Positions 1-6,630 of a DNA stretch of 7,926 nucleotides are shown here, one piece after another (the stretch's first letter is position 1; each line of letters starts with the position of its first letter). The stretch is from Thermodesulfobacteriota bacterium (GTDB lineage Bacteria; Desulfobacterota; RBG-13-43-22), in the NCBI GenBank assembly GCA_025454185.1, contig JALOOY010000054.1, positions 1 through 7,926 on the forward strand, written 5' to 3'. A program made the position numbers and the translations under genes. Below the pieces are notes generated by a model. That model was not told where the DNA came from. It made no database searches and was given only the letters and a program-made list of their open reading frames with translations.

Positions 1-1
1 C

Positions 2-1465
2 AACGAGATCTCCGCCATTTACAATGCTTACAGTGCCGGCCTTTGCGGCCAATTCAACGCCATCCCCGGCCTGCGCCTCTGGCTCAAGGCAGACTCGGGA
101 CTGATCCTGGGCGGCACGGACAGCGTCGCCACCTGGGAAGACCGCAGCGGCAACGGCTTGGATGTGGCCCAGGCGGCGCAAGCAAACCAACCCGCCAAGG
201 TTTCGGCTAATCTGAACGGCTTGCCGGTGGTCCGTTTTGATGGGGTCGATGACTATTTGATCCGGTCGGCGGTCCCGGGGTACGATCTGTTCGACAATAA
301 TGCCGACACCGTCTTTATCGTGCAAAAACAAGCGGGGGCCGACCCGAGGACCTCGACCTTTTCCTGGACTTCCGATGGGTTCAATCGTTTTATGGTTCAT
401 GCAACTTGGGAGGATAGTATTTACTATCAGGCAAGTGCCAATGCCGGCGGAGGAGACCAACTGGGGGCTCCCCAGCCTTATGGTTGGGATGATCGTTGGC
501 ACCTGCTTAAACTAGTGAAGGATGGGATTAACGGTCAAATCAGTGTTGACGGGATTGGCCTCACGCCGACCGTCACTTCTTCCTCCCCTGGAAACAATTT
601 GCCCTCGGCAGATTTATATGTGGGGTCCGATTACTGGACGGTCAATAATTTGTATTCGAGCACCAACTGGTTCACCGGCGACATTGCCGAGATCATGGTT
701 TTCAACCGGGCGCTGACCACCCAGGAGCAGCAGACGGTCGATACCTATCTCCGAGAAAAATATGGGCTGACCAACACTCCCGATGGCTTTACGATTCCAG
801 AAAAGCTCTATCAGCCGTTGAACAGCCTCATCGAGTCGGCCGCGATTACGGTTTCGGGAACCACTCTTCTTTCGCCGATCACTATCTCCGCAGGCGGAGA
901 ATATGCCGTCAACGGTGGTGCTTATACTTCGACGGCGGGGATCGTGGTCAACGGCGATTCCGTTACGGTCCGGCAGACTTCCTCGGCCAGCTTTTCTACA
1001 ACCACCAATGTGACCCTGGACATCGGCGGAGTTTCAGGTACATTCAGCGTCACCACCCGGGCCCAAGCGGCGGACCTGTCCCTGGTCAAGACCAGCGCCC
1101 CGGCCACGCCGGTCCTGGGCCAGCCCTTGACCTACACCCTGACCGTAACCAACGCCGGGCCGGATACGGCGGAGCAGGTGATCATTACCGATGTGCTGCC
1201 GGCCGGTTTGACTTTTATTTCGGCATCCGCGCCCTGTTCCTATGAAAACGCCAATCGCACGGTGGCCTGCAGTCTGGGGAGCCTGAGCAACGGCGCCCAA
1301 CAGTCGGTCGACATCGAAGTCATTTCCAACGTGGCGGGTCCGGTCAGCAACACGGCGACTGTTACCTCAAGCGTTTCCGACCCGGGCGGGGGGAATAATT
1401 CCTCTACCCGGGATGTGTCGGTGGAGATGCATCTGTTTTTGCCGCTGATAATCAAAAACCTGTAA
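2..1465 (+). CDS. Secreted LamG / Ig-like / DUF11 protein, C-terminal part (5' end outside window)
   Basis: The reading frame is open from base 2 to the TAA at 1463-1465, giving 487 visible residues, so the gene starts upstream of the window. The in-frame TTG at 158 falls inside a domain and is not the start. The first residues (EISAIYNAYSAGLC) are the end of one LamG module. A second LamG/concanavalin-like module follows at about nt 56-775, with typical marks: WEDRSGNG, VVRFDGVDDY, and GDIAEIMVFNRAL followed by YLREKYGL. Then come an Ig-like segment (about nt 838-1060, ending GGVSGTFSVTT), a DUF11 module (about 1066-1430, from ADLSLVKTSAP through NTATVTSS), and the tail HLFLPLIIKNL. LamG modules commonly bind carbohydrate or protein ligands, and DUF11 modules are common in large surface proteins. 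A role outside the cell, in adhesion or as a cell-surface structure, is inferred. No catalytic domain is visible. It is a paralogue of the next gene. Confidence 0.85.
   Translation, partial: NEISAIYNAYSAGLCGQFNAIPGLRLWLKADSGLILGGTDSVATWEDRSGNGLDVAQAAQANQPAKVSANLNGLPVVRFDGVDDYLIRSAVPGYDLFDNNADTVFIVQKQAGADPRTSTFSWTSDGFNRFMVHATWEDSIYYQASANAGGGDQLGAPQPYGWDDRWHLLKLVKDGINGQISVDGIGLTPTVTSSSPGNNLPSADLYVGSDYWTVNNLYSSTNWFTGDIAEIMVFNRALTTQEQQTVDTYLREKYGLTNTPDGFTIPEKLYQPLNSLIESAAITVSGTTLLSPITISAGGEYAVNGGAYTSTAGIVVNGDSVTVRQTSSASFSTTTNVTLDIGGVSGTFSVTTRAQAADLSLVKTSAPATPVLGQPLTYTLTVTNAGPDTAEQVIITDVLPAGLTFISASAPCSYENANRTVACSLGSLSNGAQQSVDIEVISNVAGPVSNTATVTSSVSDPGGGNNSSTRDVSVEMHLFLPLIIKNL
1011..1459 (+). repeat. 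DUF11-coding direct repeat, copy A
   Basis: These 449 bp align without any gap to 3908-4356, an offset of 2,897 bp. A base-by-base hand count gives about 69 mismatches, or roughly 85% identity. The longest conserved protein stretch runs unbroken for 37 residues in both genes (QAADLS... to ...PDTAE). Similarity continues upstream at lower identity, still in the same register (956-1010 against 3853-3907). This copy encodes the end of the Ig-like module, the DUF11 module and the C-terminal tail. Confidence 0.92.
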
Positions 1466-1476
1466 GAGACCTTTTG

Positions 1477-1513
1477 ATCCCCTGGTCTGGCCTATTTCGG
1501 AAGAGACCGGGAT
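1477..1513 (+). other. Imperfect hairpin downstream of the first LamG gene
   Basis: ATCCC + GGTCT (1477-1488, with a CT bulge) can pair with AGACC + GGGAT (1504-1513), giving ten base pairs around a 15-nt loop. No T-run follows, so it is not a terminator by itself. The word CCGGGAT occurs at the end of this hairpin and again at 1526-1532, just before the terminator stem. It may be a 3'-UTR structure that protects the mRNA end, or chance. Confidence 0.35.
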
Positions 1514-1537
1514 AACTAAAGGCAGCCGGGATTTAAC

Positions 1538-1580
1538 GGGGGGACCTTCCATGCGAAAAGAGGAGGGCCCCCCTTCTTTT
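1538..1580 (+). terminator. Probable intrinsic terminator of the first LamG gene
   Basis: The left arm GGGGGGACC (1538-1546) pairs with GGGCCCCCC (1565-1573) with a single A/G mismatch. The loop is 18 nt, and TTCTTTT (1574-1580) follows directly. The position, about 70 bp after the stop codon and well before the next ribosome binding site, fits termination of the upstream transcript. The long loop is unusual. Confidence 0.7.
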
Positions 1581-1581
1581 A

Positions 1582-1602
1582 TTAATATTCTTAAAATATT
1601 AA
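1582..1602. repeat. AT-rich perfect inverted repeat
   Basis: TTAATATT (1582-1589) and AATATTAA (1595-1602) form a perfect 8-bp inverted repeat around CTTAA. It lies just after the terminator and about 125 bp before the start of the second LamG gene. It could be a regulator binding site or an AT-rich upstream element for that gene's promoter. I could not pick a convincing -35/-10 pair downstream of it. Confidence 0.4.
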
Positions 1603-1711
1603 AGCTTTACCCGAAAAATCCGATTACTTGGGCGGGAAGCTTAGACTCTTTTTTCCGATCGAGTTTGGAAACCGCGGAATTTGGCGAATAATAAAAATTA
1701 CGCGATAATTC

Positions 1712-1717
1712 AAGGAG
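1712..1717 (+). promoter_or_regulatory. Ribosome binding site that sets the start of the second LamG gene
   Basis: AAGGAG lies 8 nt before the ATG at 1726. An in-frame TTG at 1681 would add 15 residues (ANNKNYAIIQ...) in front of a normal signal peptide and has no such site. The ATG at 1726 is therefore preferred. Confidence 0.85.
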
Positions 1718-1725
1718 ATCAGTAT

Positions 1726-4359
1726 ATGGGGAGAGCGGGGAGAGGTTTTTGGGCCGGCTTGCTGATGGCGTCATTGCTGTTATTAATTTCAGCCAGATCG
1801 AACGGAGCAACCACTTTCAATGATGACTTTTCGGGTGGTATCAATCCCTACCACTGGACGGTCAATCCCGGGGCCTATACCGTCGACGACACCCACGGTG
1901 ACGTTCGGTTGAGCAAACCCGAAGGCGGCGGCGCCTGGGGCAGCCTGGTTTTCAATCATACGGTTTACGGGGATTTCGATGTCTCGGTGGATTATCGGGA
2001 CGCGGAATTGCCGACCAACAACTGGAATCAAATTCAATTGAATTTGGTTTTTGGCGGGCAATACGCAGCCAATAGACGGGAATATGCCTGGGGACATAGA
2101 TATTCGGTTTGGCTGGATCCCAGCGGATCGTCGGAAGGCGGTTACGAAACAGGGGACCTGTTGGGTACTTTGAGGGCAACCCGTTCGGGGAGCCTGGTCA
2201 CTTTTTACGCCAACGGCAACCAAATTTATCAAAGGGATTTGAATAATTCCCCGGTAACCCATTTATCGTTGTCGCTCCAAAACAATAATACTTTCGATGC
2301 GCTATCCGTGACTTTCGATAATTTTTCCTTAATAGCGGACAACATCGATATCCCCTGCGCAGCACCGCCTGCAGGATTGATGGCCTGGTGGGGCGGGGAT
2401 AATAATTCCCTGGATCTGGTCGGGACCAACCATGCCAGCTTGATGAATGGGGCAACTTATGGCCCGGGCAAAGTCGGCCAGGCCTTAAGTCTGGATGGGG
2501 TCGATGATTATGTAATCGCCAATCCGGTCACAGCCTTTCCCGCCGGGGAACTATCCGTTGGGTTTTGGATGCGATCATCCGACACCGTAAACCCCGGGAC
2601 CCCTTTTTCCTATGCGGTACCAACCCGCGACAATGAATTTATGATCGCCGATTATAGGGATCTCACCATATATAAAGGTGAAGCCTCCATTGCCACCGGT
2701 GTTTCCGGGAATGACGGACAGTGGCACTACTGGGCCGTAACCTGGCGGGGTGCCGATGGCGAGATCCGGTTGTATAAGGACGGGCAATTGAGTTTTTCCG
2801 GGACCTTGGCCCCGGGAGAAACCATCGCGGGCGGAGGCAGTCTGGTCTTCGGCGCCAATCAAAACGACGTGGGCGGCCCTTTCAATGACGGGTATTTTTT
2901 CAAGGGTGATCTGGATGAGCTGATCGTTGTAAACCGCGTCTTGACTCCGGTGGACGTCTCCGCCCTCTATAACGCCGGCAGCACCGGCATGTGCCGCGCC
3001 TGCACTCCGCCGCCGGCGGACATGCTTGCCTGGTGGAAGGCGGAAGGCAATGCGGCCGACAACTTCGGCGCCAACCACGGCACATTAAGCGGGACCGCCT
3101 TTGCTTCCGGCCGGGTGGGGGAGGCGTTCAGTTTGGACGGGGTCGATGATTATGTGGTGATACCCAACGGGATTATACCCGCCACGGCAAGGTCGTTTTC
3201 GCTGGACGCCTGGGTGTATGCCAATTCCCTGGATGGCAACGAGCATGTGGTTGTTTATGGAGGGGCGGCCGCCGGGGAATATCTCCTGATGATCGACAAC
3301 AACAATGATTTTAGATTTGGGATCAAGCTCGACGACGGGGACTGGTACACCGCTACCTCACCGGCCGTCGCCAATGCCTGGGTTCACGTCGCCGGCGTAC
3401 GGCGTGGGTCCACCATAGAATTGTGGGTTGACGGGGGATTGGCTGCCAGTACCGGCGTACCGGACAGGGACCTGCATTCAACAGGTAACAATATGAACAA
3501 TTCGAGGCTGGGTGCCTACAATGAATTGACCGACCAGCATAAGAGTCACTGGAACGGTCTCGTCGACGAAGTGACCATTTTCGGCCGGGCCCTTTCGGGG
3601 GATGAGATCGCCGTAGCTTATTCGGCGGGAGGCCTGGGTCGGTGTTTCACCGCTCAGACGACCCCCCAGGCTTTTGCCTTTACGGCCGCTACGGATGCGA
3701 ACCCCAGCACGCCAATAGCCTCGAATACTATCGAAGTCGACGGTATCAACAGCCCGGCGGCCATCGCCATCCCCTCCTGCACCGGCTCGGCCTGCCAGTA
3801 CCGGATCAATAGCGGAGACTGGCAGGCCGATGCAGGTACGATCCTGAACGGAGATAAGGTCACCGTCCGCCTAACCTCCTCAAACGCTTTTAATGTCCGG
3901 ACCGACTTGACCCTGGAAATTGGCGGAGTCTCAAGTACCTTCAGCGTGACCACCCGAGAACAGGCGGCGGACCTCTCCCTGGTTAAGACCAGCGCCCCGG
4001 CCACGCCCGTCCTGGGGCAGCCCTTGACCTATACCCTGACCGTGACCAACGCCGGGCCGGATACAGCGGAGGGCGTCATGGTTACCGACGTGCTGCCGGC
4101 CGGCTTGACTTTCAATTCGGCATCCGCCTCCTGTTCCTATGAAAACGTCGATCGAACCGTGACCTGCAGTCTGGGGAGCCTGAACAGTGGGGCCGATCAG
4201 TCGGTGGACATCGAGGTCCTGCCCTCCGTGTCGGGTCCGGTCAGCAACACGGCGACGGTTACCTCAAGCATTTTGGATCCGGGTGGGGCGAATAATTCTT
4301 CCACCCGGGAGGTCACGCTGGAGGTGCATCTGTTTTTGCCTTTAATTATTAAGTACTGA
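1726..4359 (+). CDS. Secreted multi-LamG / Ig-like / DUF11 protein
   Basis: The protein has 877 residues. A signal peptide is visible at residues 1-28 (R3 and R6, hydrophobic core about 8-22, likely cleavage near NGA/TT), so it is exported. The modules in order are a jelly-roll/LamG-like domain (about 30-208, with FNDDFSGG and VTFDNFSL), a LamG module (about 212-424, AGLMAWWGGD, SLDGVDDY, GDLDELIVVNRVLT), and a second LamG module (about 426-640, ADMLAWWKAEGN, SLDGVDDY, GLVDEVTIFGRAL). After these come an Ig-like segment (about 641-742, with a likely disulfide pair in CTGSACQ), a DUF11 module (about 746-868) and the tail HLFLPLIIKY. Each LamG module ends with a conserved GxC-type element. A role in surface binding or adhesion is inferred from the module types, and no enzyme site is seen. 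The last part is nearly identical to the upstream paralogue. No terminator is visible in the 57 bp before vapB. Confidence 0.9.
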   Translation: MGRAGRGFWAGLLMASLLLLISARSNGATTFNDDFSGGINPYHWTVNPGAYTVDDTHGDVRLSKPEGGGAWGSLVFNHTVYGDFDVSVDYRDAELPTNNWNQIQLNLVFGGQYAANRREYAWGHRYSVWLDPSGSSEGGYETGDLLGTLRATRSGSLVTFYANGNQIYQRDLNNSPVTHLSLSLQNNNTFDALSVTFDNFSLIADNIDIPCAAPPAGLMAWWGGDNNSLDLVGTNHASLMNGATYGPGKVGQALSLDGVDDYVIANPVTAFPAGELSVGFWMRSSDTVNPGTPFSYAVPTRDNEFMIADYRDLTIYKGEASIATGVSGNDGQWHYWAVTWRGADGEIRLYKDGQLSFSGTLAPGETIAGGGSLVFGANQNDVGGPFNDGYFFKGDLDELIVVNRVLTPVDVSALYNAGSTGMCRACTPPPADMLAWWKAEGNAADNFGANHGTLSGTAFASGRVGEAFSLDGVDDYVVIPNGIIPATARSFSLDAWVYANSLDGNEHVVVYGGAAAGEYLLMIDNNNDFRFGIKLDDGDWYTATSPAVANAWVHVAGVRRGSTIELWVDGGLAASTGVPDRDLHSTGNNMNNSRLGAYNELTDQHKSHWNGLVDEVTIFGRALSGDEIAVAYSAGGLGRCFTAQTTPQAFAFTAATDANPSTPIASNTIEVDGINSPAAIAIPSCTGSACQYRINSGDWQADAGTILNGDKVTVRLTSSNAFNVRTDLTLEIGGVSSTFSVTTREQAADLSLVKTSAPATPVLGQPLTYTLTVTNAGPDTAEGVMVTDVLPAGLTFNSASASCSYENVDRTVTCSLGSLNSGADQSVDIEVLPSVSGPVSNTATVTSSILDPGGANNSSTREVTLEVHLFLPLIIKY
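3908..4356 (+). repeat. DUF11-coding direct repeat, copy B
   Basis: This is the partner of 1011-1459: the same length, no gaps, about 85% identical, in the same orientation and reading frame. Both copies end next to the stop codon, so a crossover between them would fuse the two genes in frame and remove 2,897 bp including the start of the second gene. Confidence 0.92.
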
Positions 4360-4378
4360 AACTTTTGATGACTTCAGC

Positions 4379-4409
4379 TTGACACTTTATCATACACTTA
4401 GTGTATAAT
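4379..4409 (+). promoter_or_regulatory. vapBC promoter (sigma-70 type), likely giving a leaderless mRNA
   Basis: The -35 box TTGACA is at 4379-4384 and the -10 box TATAAT at 4404-4409. Both match the consensus exactly, but the 19-bp spacer is longer than the ideal 17. Transcription would start about 7 bp after the -10 box, at or next to the A of the vapB ATG (4417). No Shine-Dalgarno sequence lies before that ATG, which agrees with a leaderless transcript. Confidence 0.75.
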
Positions 4410-4419
4410 CAAGTGTATG
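4391..4419. promoter_or_regulatory. Three-half-site operator for VapB autoregulation
   Basis: CATACACTT (4391-4399) is the exact reverse complement of AAGTGTATG (4411-4419). Between them AGTGTAT (4400-4406) forms a second palindrome with ATACACT (4392-4398) around a single T. AGTGTAT at 4400 and at 4412 are direct repeats 12 bp apart, about one helical turn. The half-sites cover the -10 box and the vapB start codon. Ribbon-helix-helix antitoxins typically bind such sites and repress their own operon, with toxin as co-repressor. The link to this VapB is inferred from position. Confidence 0.75.
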
Positions 4420-4656
4420 AGAACCAATATCGAACTGAATGACGATTTGATAGCGGAGGCCCTCAAGTACTCTCAGGCTAAGAGTAAACGGGCTATGGTC
4501 GAGGAGGCCCTCAGGGTTTACGTGGCGGTAAAGGCCGAGGAGCGGCGGCGACTGACGTATAAAGAGCGTCTCGACCGCCTGCTGGCCAGGACGCGGGGAC
4601 TGCGCCTGAACAGCGATACGCGGGATATCCTGCGCCGGGACCGGGACAGCCGATGA
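4417..4656 (+). CDS. vapB: VapB-type antitoxin, ribbon-helix-helix
   Basis: The protein has 79 residues. The start RTNIELNDDLIAEAL is typical of the VapB subfamily that begins with an MRTNIEL-like beta strand. Residues 2-7 form the DNA-binding strand, about 8-20 helix 1, and about 23-40 helix 2 (SKRAMVEEALRVYVAV). The basic C-terminal half (about 41-79, rich in R, K, D, E) would wrap around and inhibit the VapC toxin. It is expected to neutralise VapC and repress the operon through the half-sites overlapping its own start. The stop codon overlaps the vapC start (ATGA), which couples translation. The ATG at 4417 lacks a ribosome binding site and is probably read from a leaderless mRNA. The family assignment is firm; the RNA target of the pair is unknown. 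Confidence 0.9.
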   Translation: MRTNIELNDDLIAEALKYSQAKSKRAMVEEALRVYVAVKAEERRRLTYKERLDRLLARTRGLRLNSDTRDILRRDRDSR

Positions 4657-5066
4657 GCGCCTTTGTGCTGGATACCAGTGTGGCCGTAGCCTGGTATCTG
4701 GATGAGGTTTTTTCCCCCTCAGCCCGGATTTGGCAGGAGCGTATGCTGAACGGGAAAGATCGGCTAATTGTTCCTTCTCTCCATTATTGGGAATTTGCGA
4801 ATGTTCTGAGGACCTTGGTCTGGAGAAGGGAATTGGCCGAAGACCTGGCCAGGGAAATTCTGGACCTGCACCTGGAAGCACCTCTCGAGACGGGAGAACC
4901 GGATCGAAAAACCGTTTTGGCTACGGCGCTCGAATACGGAGCCACTGCCTATGATGCCGTGTTTATCAGTCTTTGTTTGTCTATGGAGGTCCCCCTGATT
5001 ACGGCGGAGAAAACCACTACCTCCTGGGTGGTCAAACTGAAGGAACGGATTGAGGCTGTCCGGTGA
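4653..5066 (+). CDS. vapC: VapC toxin, PIN-domain ribonuclease
   Basis: The protein has 137 residues, the normal VapC length. It starts with the PIN-domain signature FVLDTSVAVAWYL. The metal-binding acidic residues can be placed at D7, E47 (in HYWEFANVL), D101 (in AYDAVFISL) and E119 (in PLITAEKT). The last position is more often Asp (a TAD-type motif), so Glu is a mild variation that keeps the charge. VapC toxins are Mg-dependent endoribonucleases that cut specific tRNA or rRNA sites and stop translation when VapB is lost. The start codon overlaps the vapB stop by ATGA. A 39-bp gap without a visible terminator separates it from the lipoprotein gene downstream, so read-through is possible. 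Confidence 0.92.
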   Translation: MSAFVLDTSVAVAWYLDEVFSPSARIWQERMLNGKDRLIVPSLHYWEFANVLRTLVWRRELAEDLAREILDLHLEAPLETGEPDRKTVLATALEYGATAYDAVFISLCLSMEVPLITAEKTTTSWVVKLKERIEAVR

Positions 5067-5105
5067 TGATGCGCTCTTCTGTCGGAGACCTGTAGCGGAG
5101 GCGCC

Positions 5106-5483
5106 TTGAGACGTTCCAAGGAAATCACCCTGATCCTGATCGCCTCGGCCTCTCTGGCCGCCTGCGGTCCCTCGACCCAGGATACCCGGCGGGAGATCTA
5201 CGGGACCCGCGAAAAATGCGTGGAAGACTGGGGCAGTGAGGATGACTGCGAACAGCAGGCCGGATCCGGCTATTACCATGGCCCCCATTACTTTTACCGC
5301 GGTGGGGTCCCTTATGTTTTCCGGCGGGGATCCGACCAGGCCCTGCCCGTAAACCCCGGCGCCGGATTTTCCCGCCTGCCGTCGGGCACGGCGTCCCTCA
5401 ATTCCGCCGGCTCCTTCAGAACCTCCCATATTTCCCGGGGTGGTTTCGGAAGCGTCGGGTCCTTCTTCCGCGGAGGTTCCTGA
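5106..5483 (+). CDS. DUF1190/YgiB-like lipoprotein
   Basis: The protein has 125 residues. It starts at TTG, supported by GGAGG at 5097-5101 and by an immediately sensible lipoprotein signal peptide: RRSK, hydrophobic residues 7-19, lipobox LAAC with the lipidated Cys at 20. The +2 residue is Gly, not Asp, which fits outer-membrane rather than inner-membrane retention if the usual proteobacterial rule applies. TREKCVEDWGSEDDCEQQ (residues 34-51) resembles the TREDCVAEFG...QC segment I recall from E. coli YgiB. The C-terminus has SRGGFG (110-115) and is rich in Gly, Ser, Phe and Arg, again like YgiB. It is shorter than YgiB (about 220 residues), mainly in the middle. The ATP-grasp gene starts 9 bp after its stop, the same pairing as ygiB-ygiC and yjfM-yjfC in E. 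coli. It may be a partner or substrate of that ligase. Confidence 0.75.
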   Translation: MRRSKEITLILIASASLAACGPSTQDTRREIYGTREKCVEDWGSEDDCEQQAGSGYYHGPHYFYRGGVPYVFRRGSDQALPVNPGAGFSRLPSGTASLNSAGSFRTSHISRGGFGSVGSFFRGGS

Positions 5484-5492
5484 AGCGGGCCC

Positions 5493-6629
5493 ATGGAACG
5501 AATTCCCGTCAGCGAACGCAAGGGCTGGCGCCGCAAACTGGAGGAGATCGGCTTTACCTTCCATTCGGCGGAAGGGACCTATTGGGACGAACGGGCCTGC
5601 TACGCCTTTTCGGCCGACGAGGTGGACCGGATCGAGGAGGCTACCGAGGAACTCCACCATCTGTGCCTGAAGGCGGTCGATTACGTTGTGAAAAAGGGCC
5701 TTTATGGGCGCTTAGGCATCCCGGAGCAGTACGCCCCGCTGATCCGATCCTCCTGGAAACGGCGGGACCGGTCCCTTTATGGCCGCTTTGATTTGTCGCT
5801 GGGGCCCCGGGGGGAGCTGAAACTCCTCGAGTACAATGCCGATACCCCTACTTCGCTGATCGAGGCCAGCATCGCCCAATGGACCTGGCTGGAGGAGAAG
5901 TTCCCGGACCTTGACCAGTTCAACTCCCTGCATGAGAAGCTGCTGGAATCCTTTGAACAGATCCGAAGGGAACTCGGGCCGACGGAACCCTTCTATTTTT
6001 CCTGCGTTCGAGACGACGAGGAAGATCTGGTCAACCTGGAATACCTGCGCGACCTGGCCCTGCAGGCCGGGCTCGACGCCCGCTTTATTTATATGGAAGA
6101 GATCGGCTTCAGCGACGAGACCCGGCGTTTCTGCGACCTGGAGGAAAAGGAAATCCGGTATCTGTTCAAGCTCTATCCCTGGGAGTGGATGATGCGGGAG
6201 CCCTTCGGGGAAAAGCTGCTGCTGGACGTGGTCCGCTGGCTGGAACCTCCCTGGAAACTGATCCTGTCCGGCAAGGGGATCCTGCCTGTCTTATGGGAAA
6301 TGGCCCCGGGCCACCCCCACCTGCTGCCGGCCTATTTCGAGCCCGGTCGGATCAAGGGGCCCTATGTGGAGAAACCGCTTTTCGCCCGGGAGGGAGCGAA
6401 CGTCACCTTCCACGAGGCCTGGGGGCCGACGCTGCGCACCGACGGCCCTTACGGGGCCGAAGGCACCATTGTGCAGCAGACCGCGGAACTGCCCTGCTTC
6501 GACGGGCATTACGCCGTCATCGGCTCCTGGATCGTCGGCGGCCGGTCGGCCGGCATGGGTATCCGGGAGGACGAAACGCCGATCACCCGGGACACCAGCC
6601 GGTTCGTGCCCCATTTTTTTTACCCCTAA
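5493..6629 (+). CDS. ygiC: YgiC/YjfC-like ATP-grasp ligase, glutathionylspermidine synthetase family
   Basis: The protein has 378 residues, close to E. coli YgiC (about 386). It is a stand-alone synthetase without the amidase (CHAP) domain of bifunctional Gss. Conserved marks are R98-F-D100, LLEYNADTPTSLIEA (111-125, with E113 and N115), PWKLILSGKGILPVLWE (253-269, K261), EKPLFAREGANV (293-304, K294), IRED (357-360) and SRFVPHFF near the end. R98, D100, E113 and N115 match in order and spacing the Arg, Mg-binding Asp, Glu and Asn of the Gss synthetase site as I recall it. K261 and K294 would hold ATP. The family joins a carboxylate to an amine via an acyl phosphate, but the substrates of YgiC-type members are not established, so glutathionylspermidine should not be assumed. 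It is translated closely after the lipoprotein gene. No close ribosome binding site is seen (GGAGG is 16 nt away), suggesting coupling. Confidence 0.88.
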   Translation: MERIPVSERKGWRRKLEEIGFTFHSAEGTYWDERACYAFSADEVDRIEEATEELHHLCLKAVDYVVKKGLYGRLGIPEQYAPLIRSSWKRRDRSLYGRFDLSLGPRGELKLLEYNADTPTSLIEASIAQWTWLEEKFPDLDQFNSLHEKLLESFEQIRRELGPTEPFYFSCVRDDEEDLVNLEYLRDLALQAGLDARFIYMEEIGFSDETRRFCDLEEKEIRYLFKLYPWEWMMREPFGEKLLLDVVRWLEPPWKLILSGKGILPVLWEMAPGHPHLLPAYFEPGRIKGPYVEKPLFAREGANVTFHEAWGPTLRTDGPYGAEGTIVQQTAELPCFDGHYAVIGSWIVGGRSAGMGIREDETPITRDTSRFVPHFFYP

Positions 6630-6630
6630 A

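Noticed and set aside
158..160. TTG at 158 as the start of the first LamG gene
   Set aside because: The frame is open upstream to the window edge and the upstream residues are normal LamG sequence; the TTG falls within a domain.
1432..1462. Sortase (LPXTG) or PEP-CTERM anchor at the ends of the secreted proteins
   Set aside because: There is no LPXTG or PEP motif, no transmembrane helix and no terminal Arg cluster; the tail is only about ten residues.
1466..1560. Possible c-di-GMP-I (GEMM) riboswitch, from a segment around 1518-1535 (AAAGGCAGCCGGGATTTAAC) resembling the receptor's 3' part
   Set aside because: The invariant 5' parts of the motif (the GCAAACC-like and GACGCAAAG-like segments) are absent, and the element would sit before a terminator for the upstream gene rather than before a start.
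1681..1709. TTGGCG - 17 bp - GATAAT as promoter of the second LamG gene
   Set aside because: The transcript would begin near 1716, inside the ribosome binding site at 1712-1717, leaving no usable leader for an AAGGAG-dependent start.
1789..3078. Minus-strand frames opposite the second LamG gene
   Set aside because: They lie opposite a well-defined multi-domain coding region and have no recognisable domain or ribosome binding site.
4764..5660. Minus-strand frame of 298 codons opposite vapC, the lipoprotein and the ligase start
   Set aside because: It is antisense to three genes with recognised families and its low-complexity Gly/Arg/Pro content is typical of an antisense shadow in GC-rich DNA.
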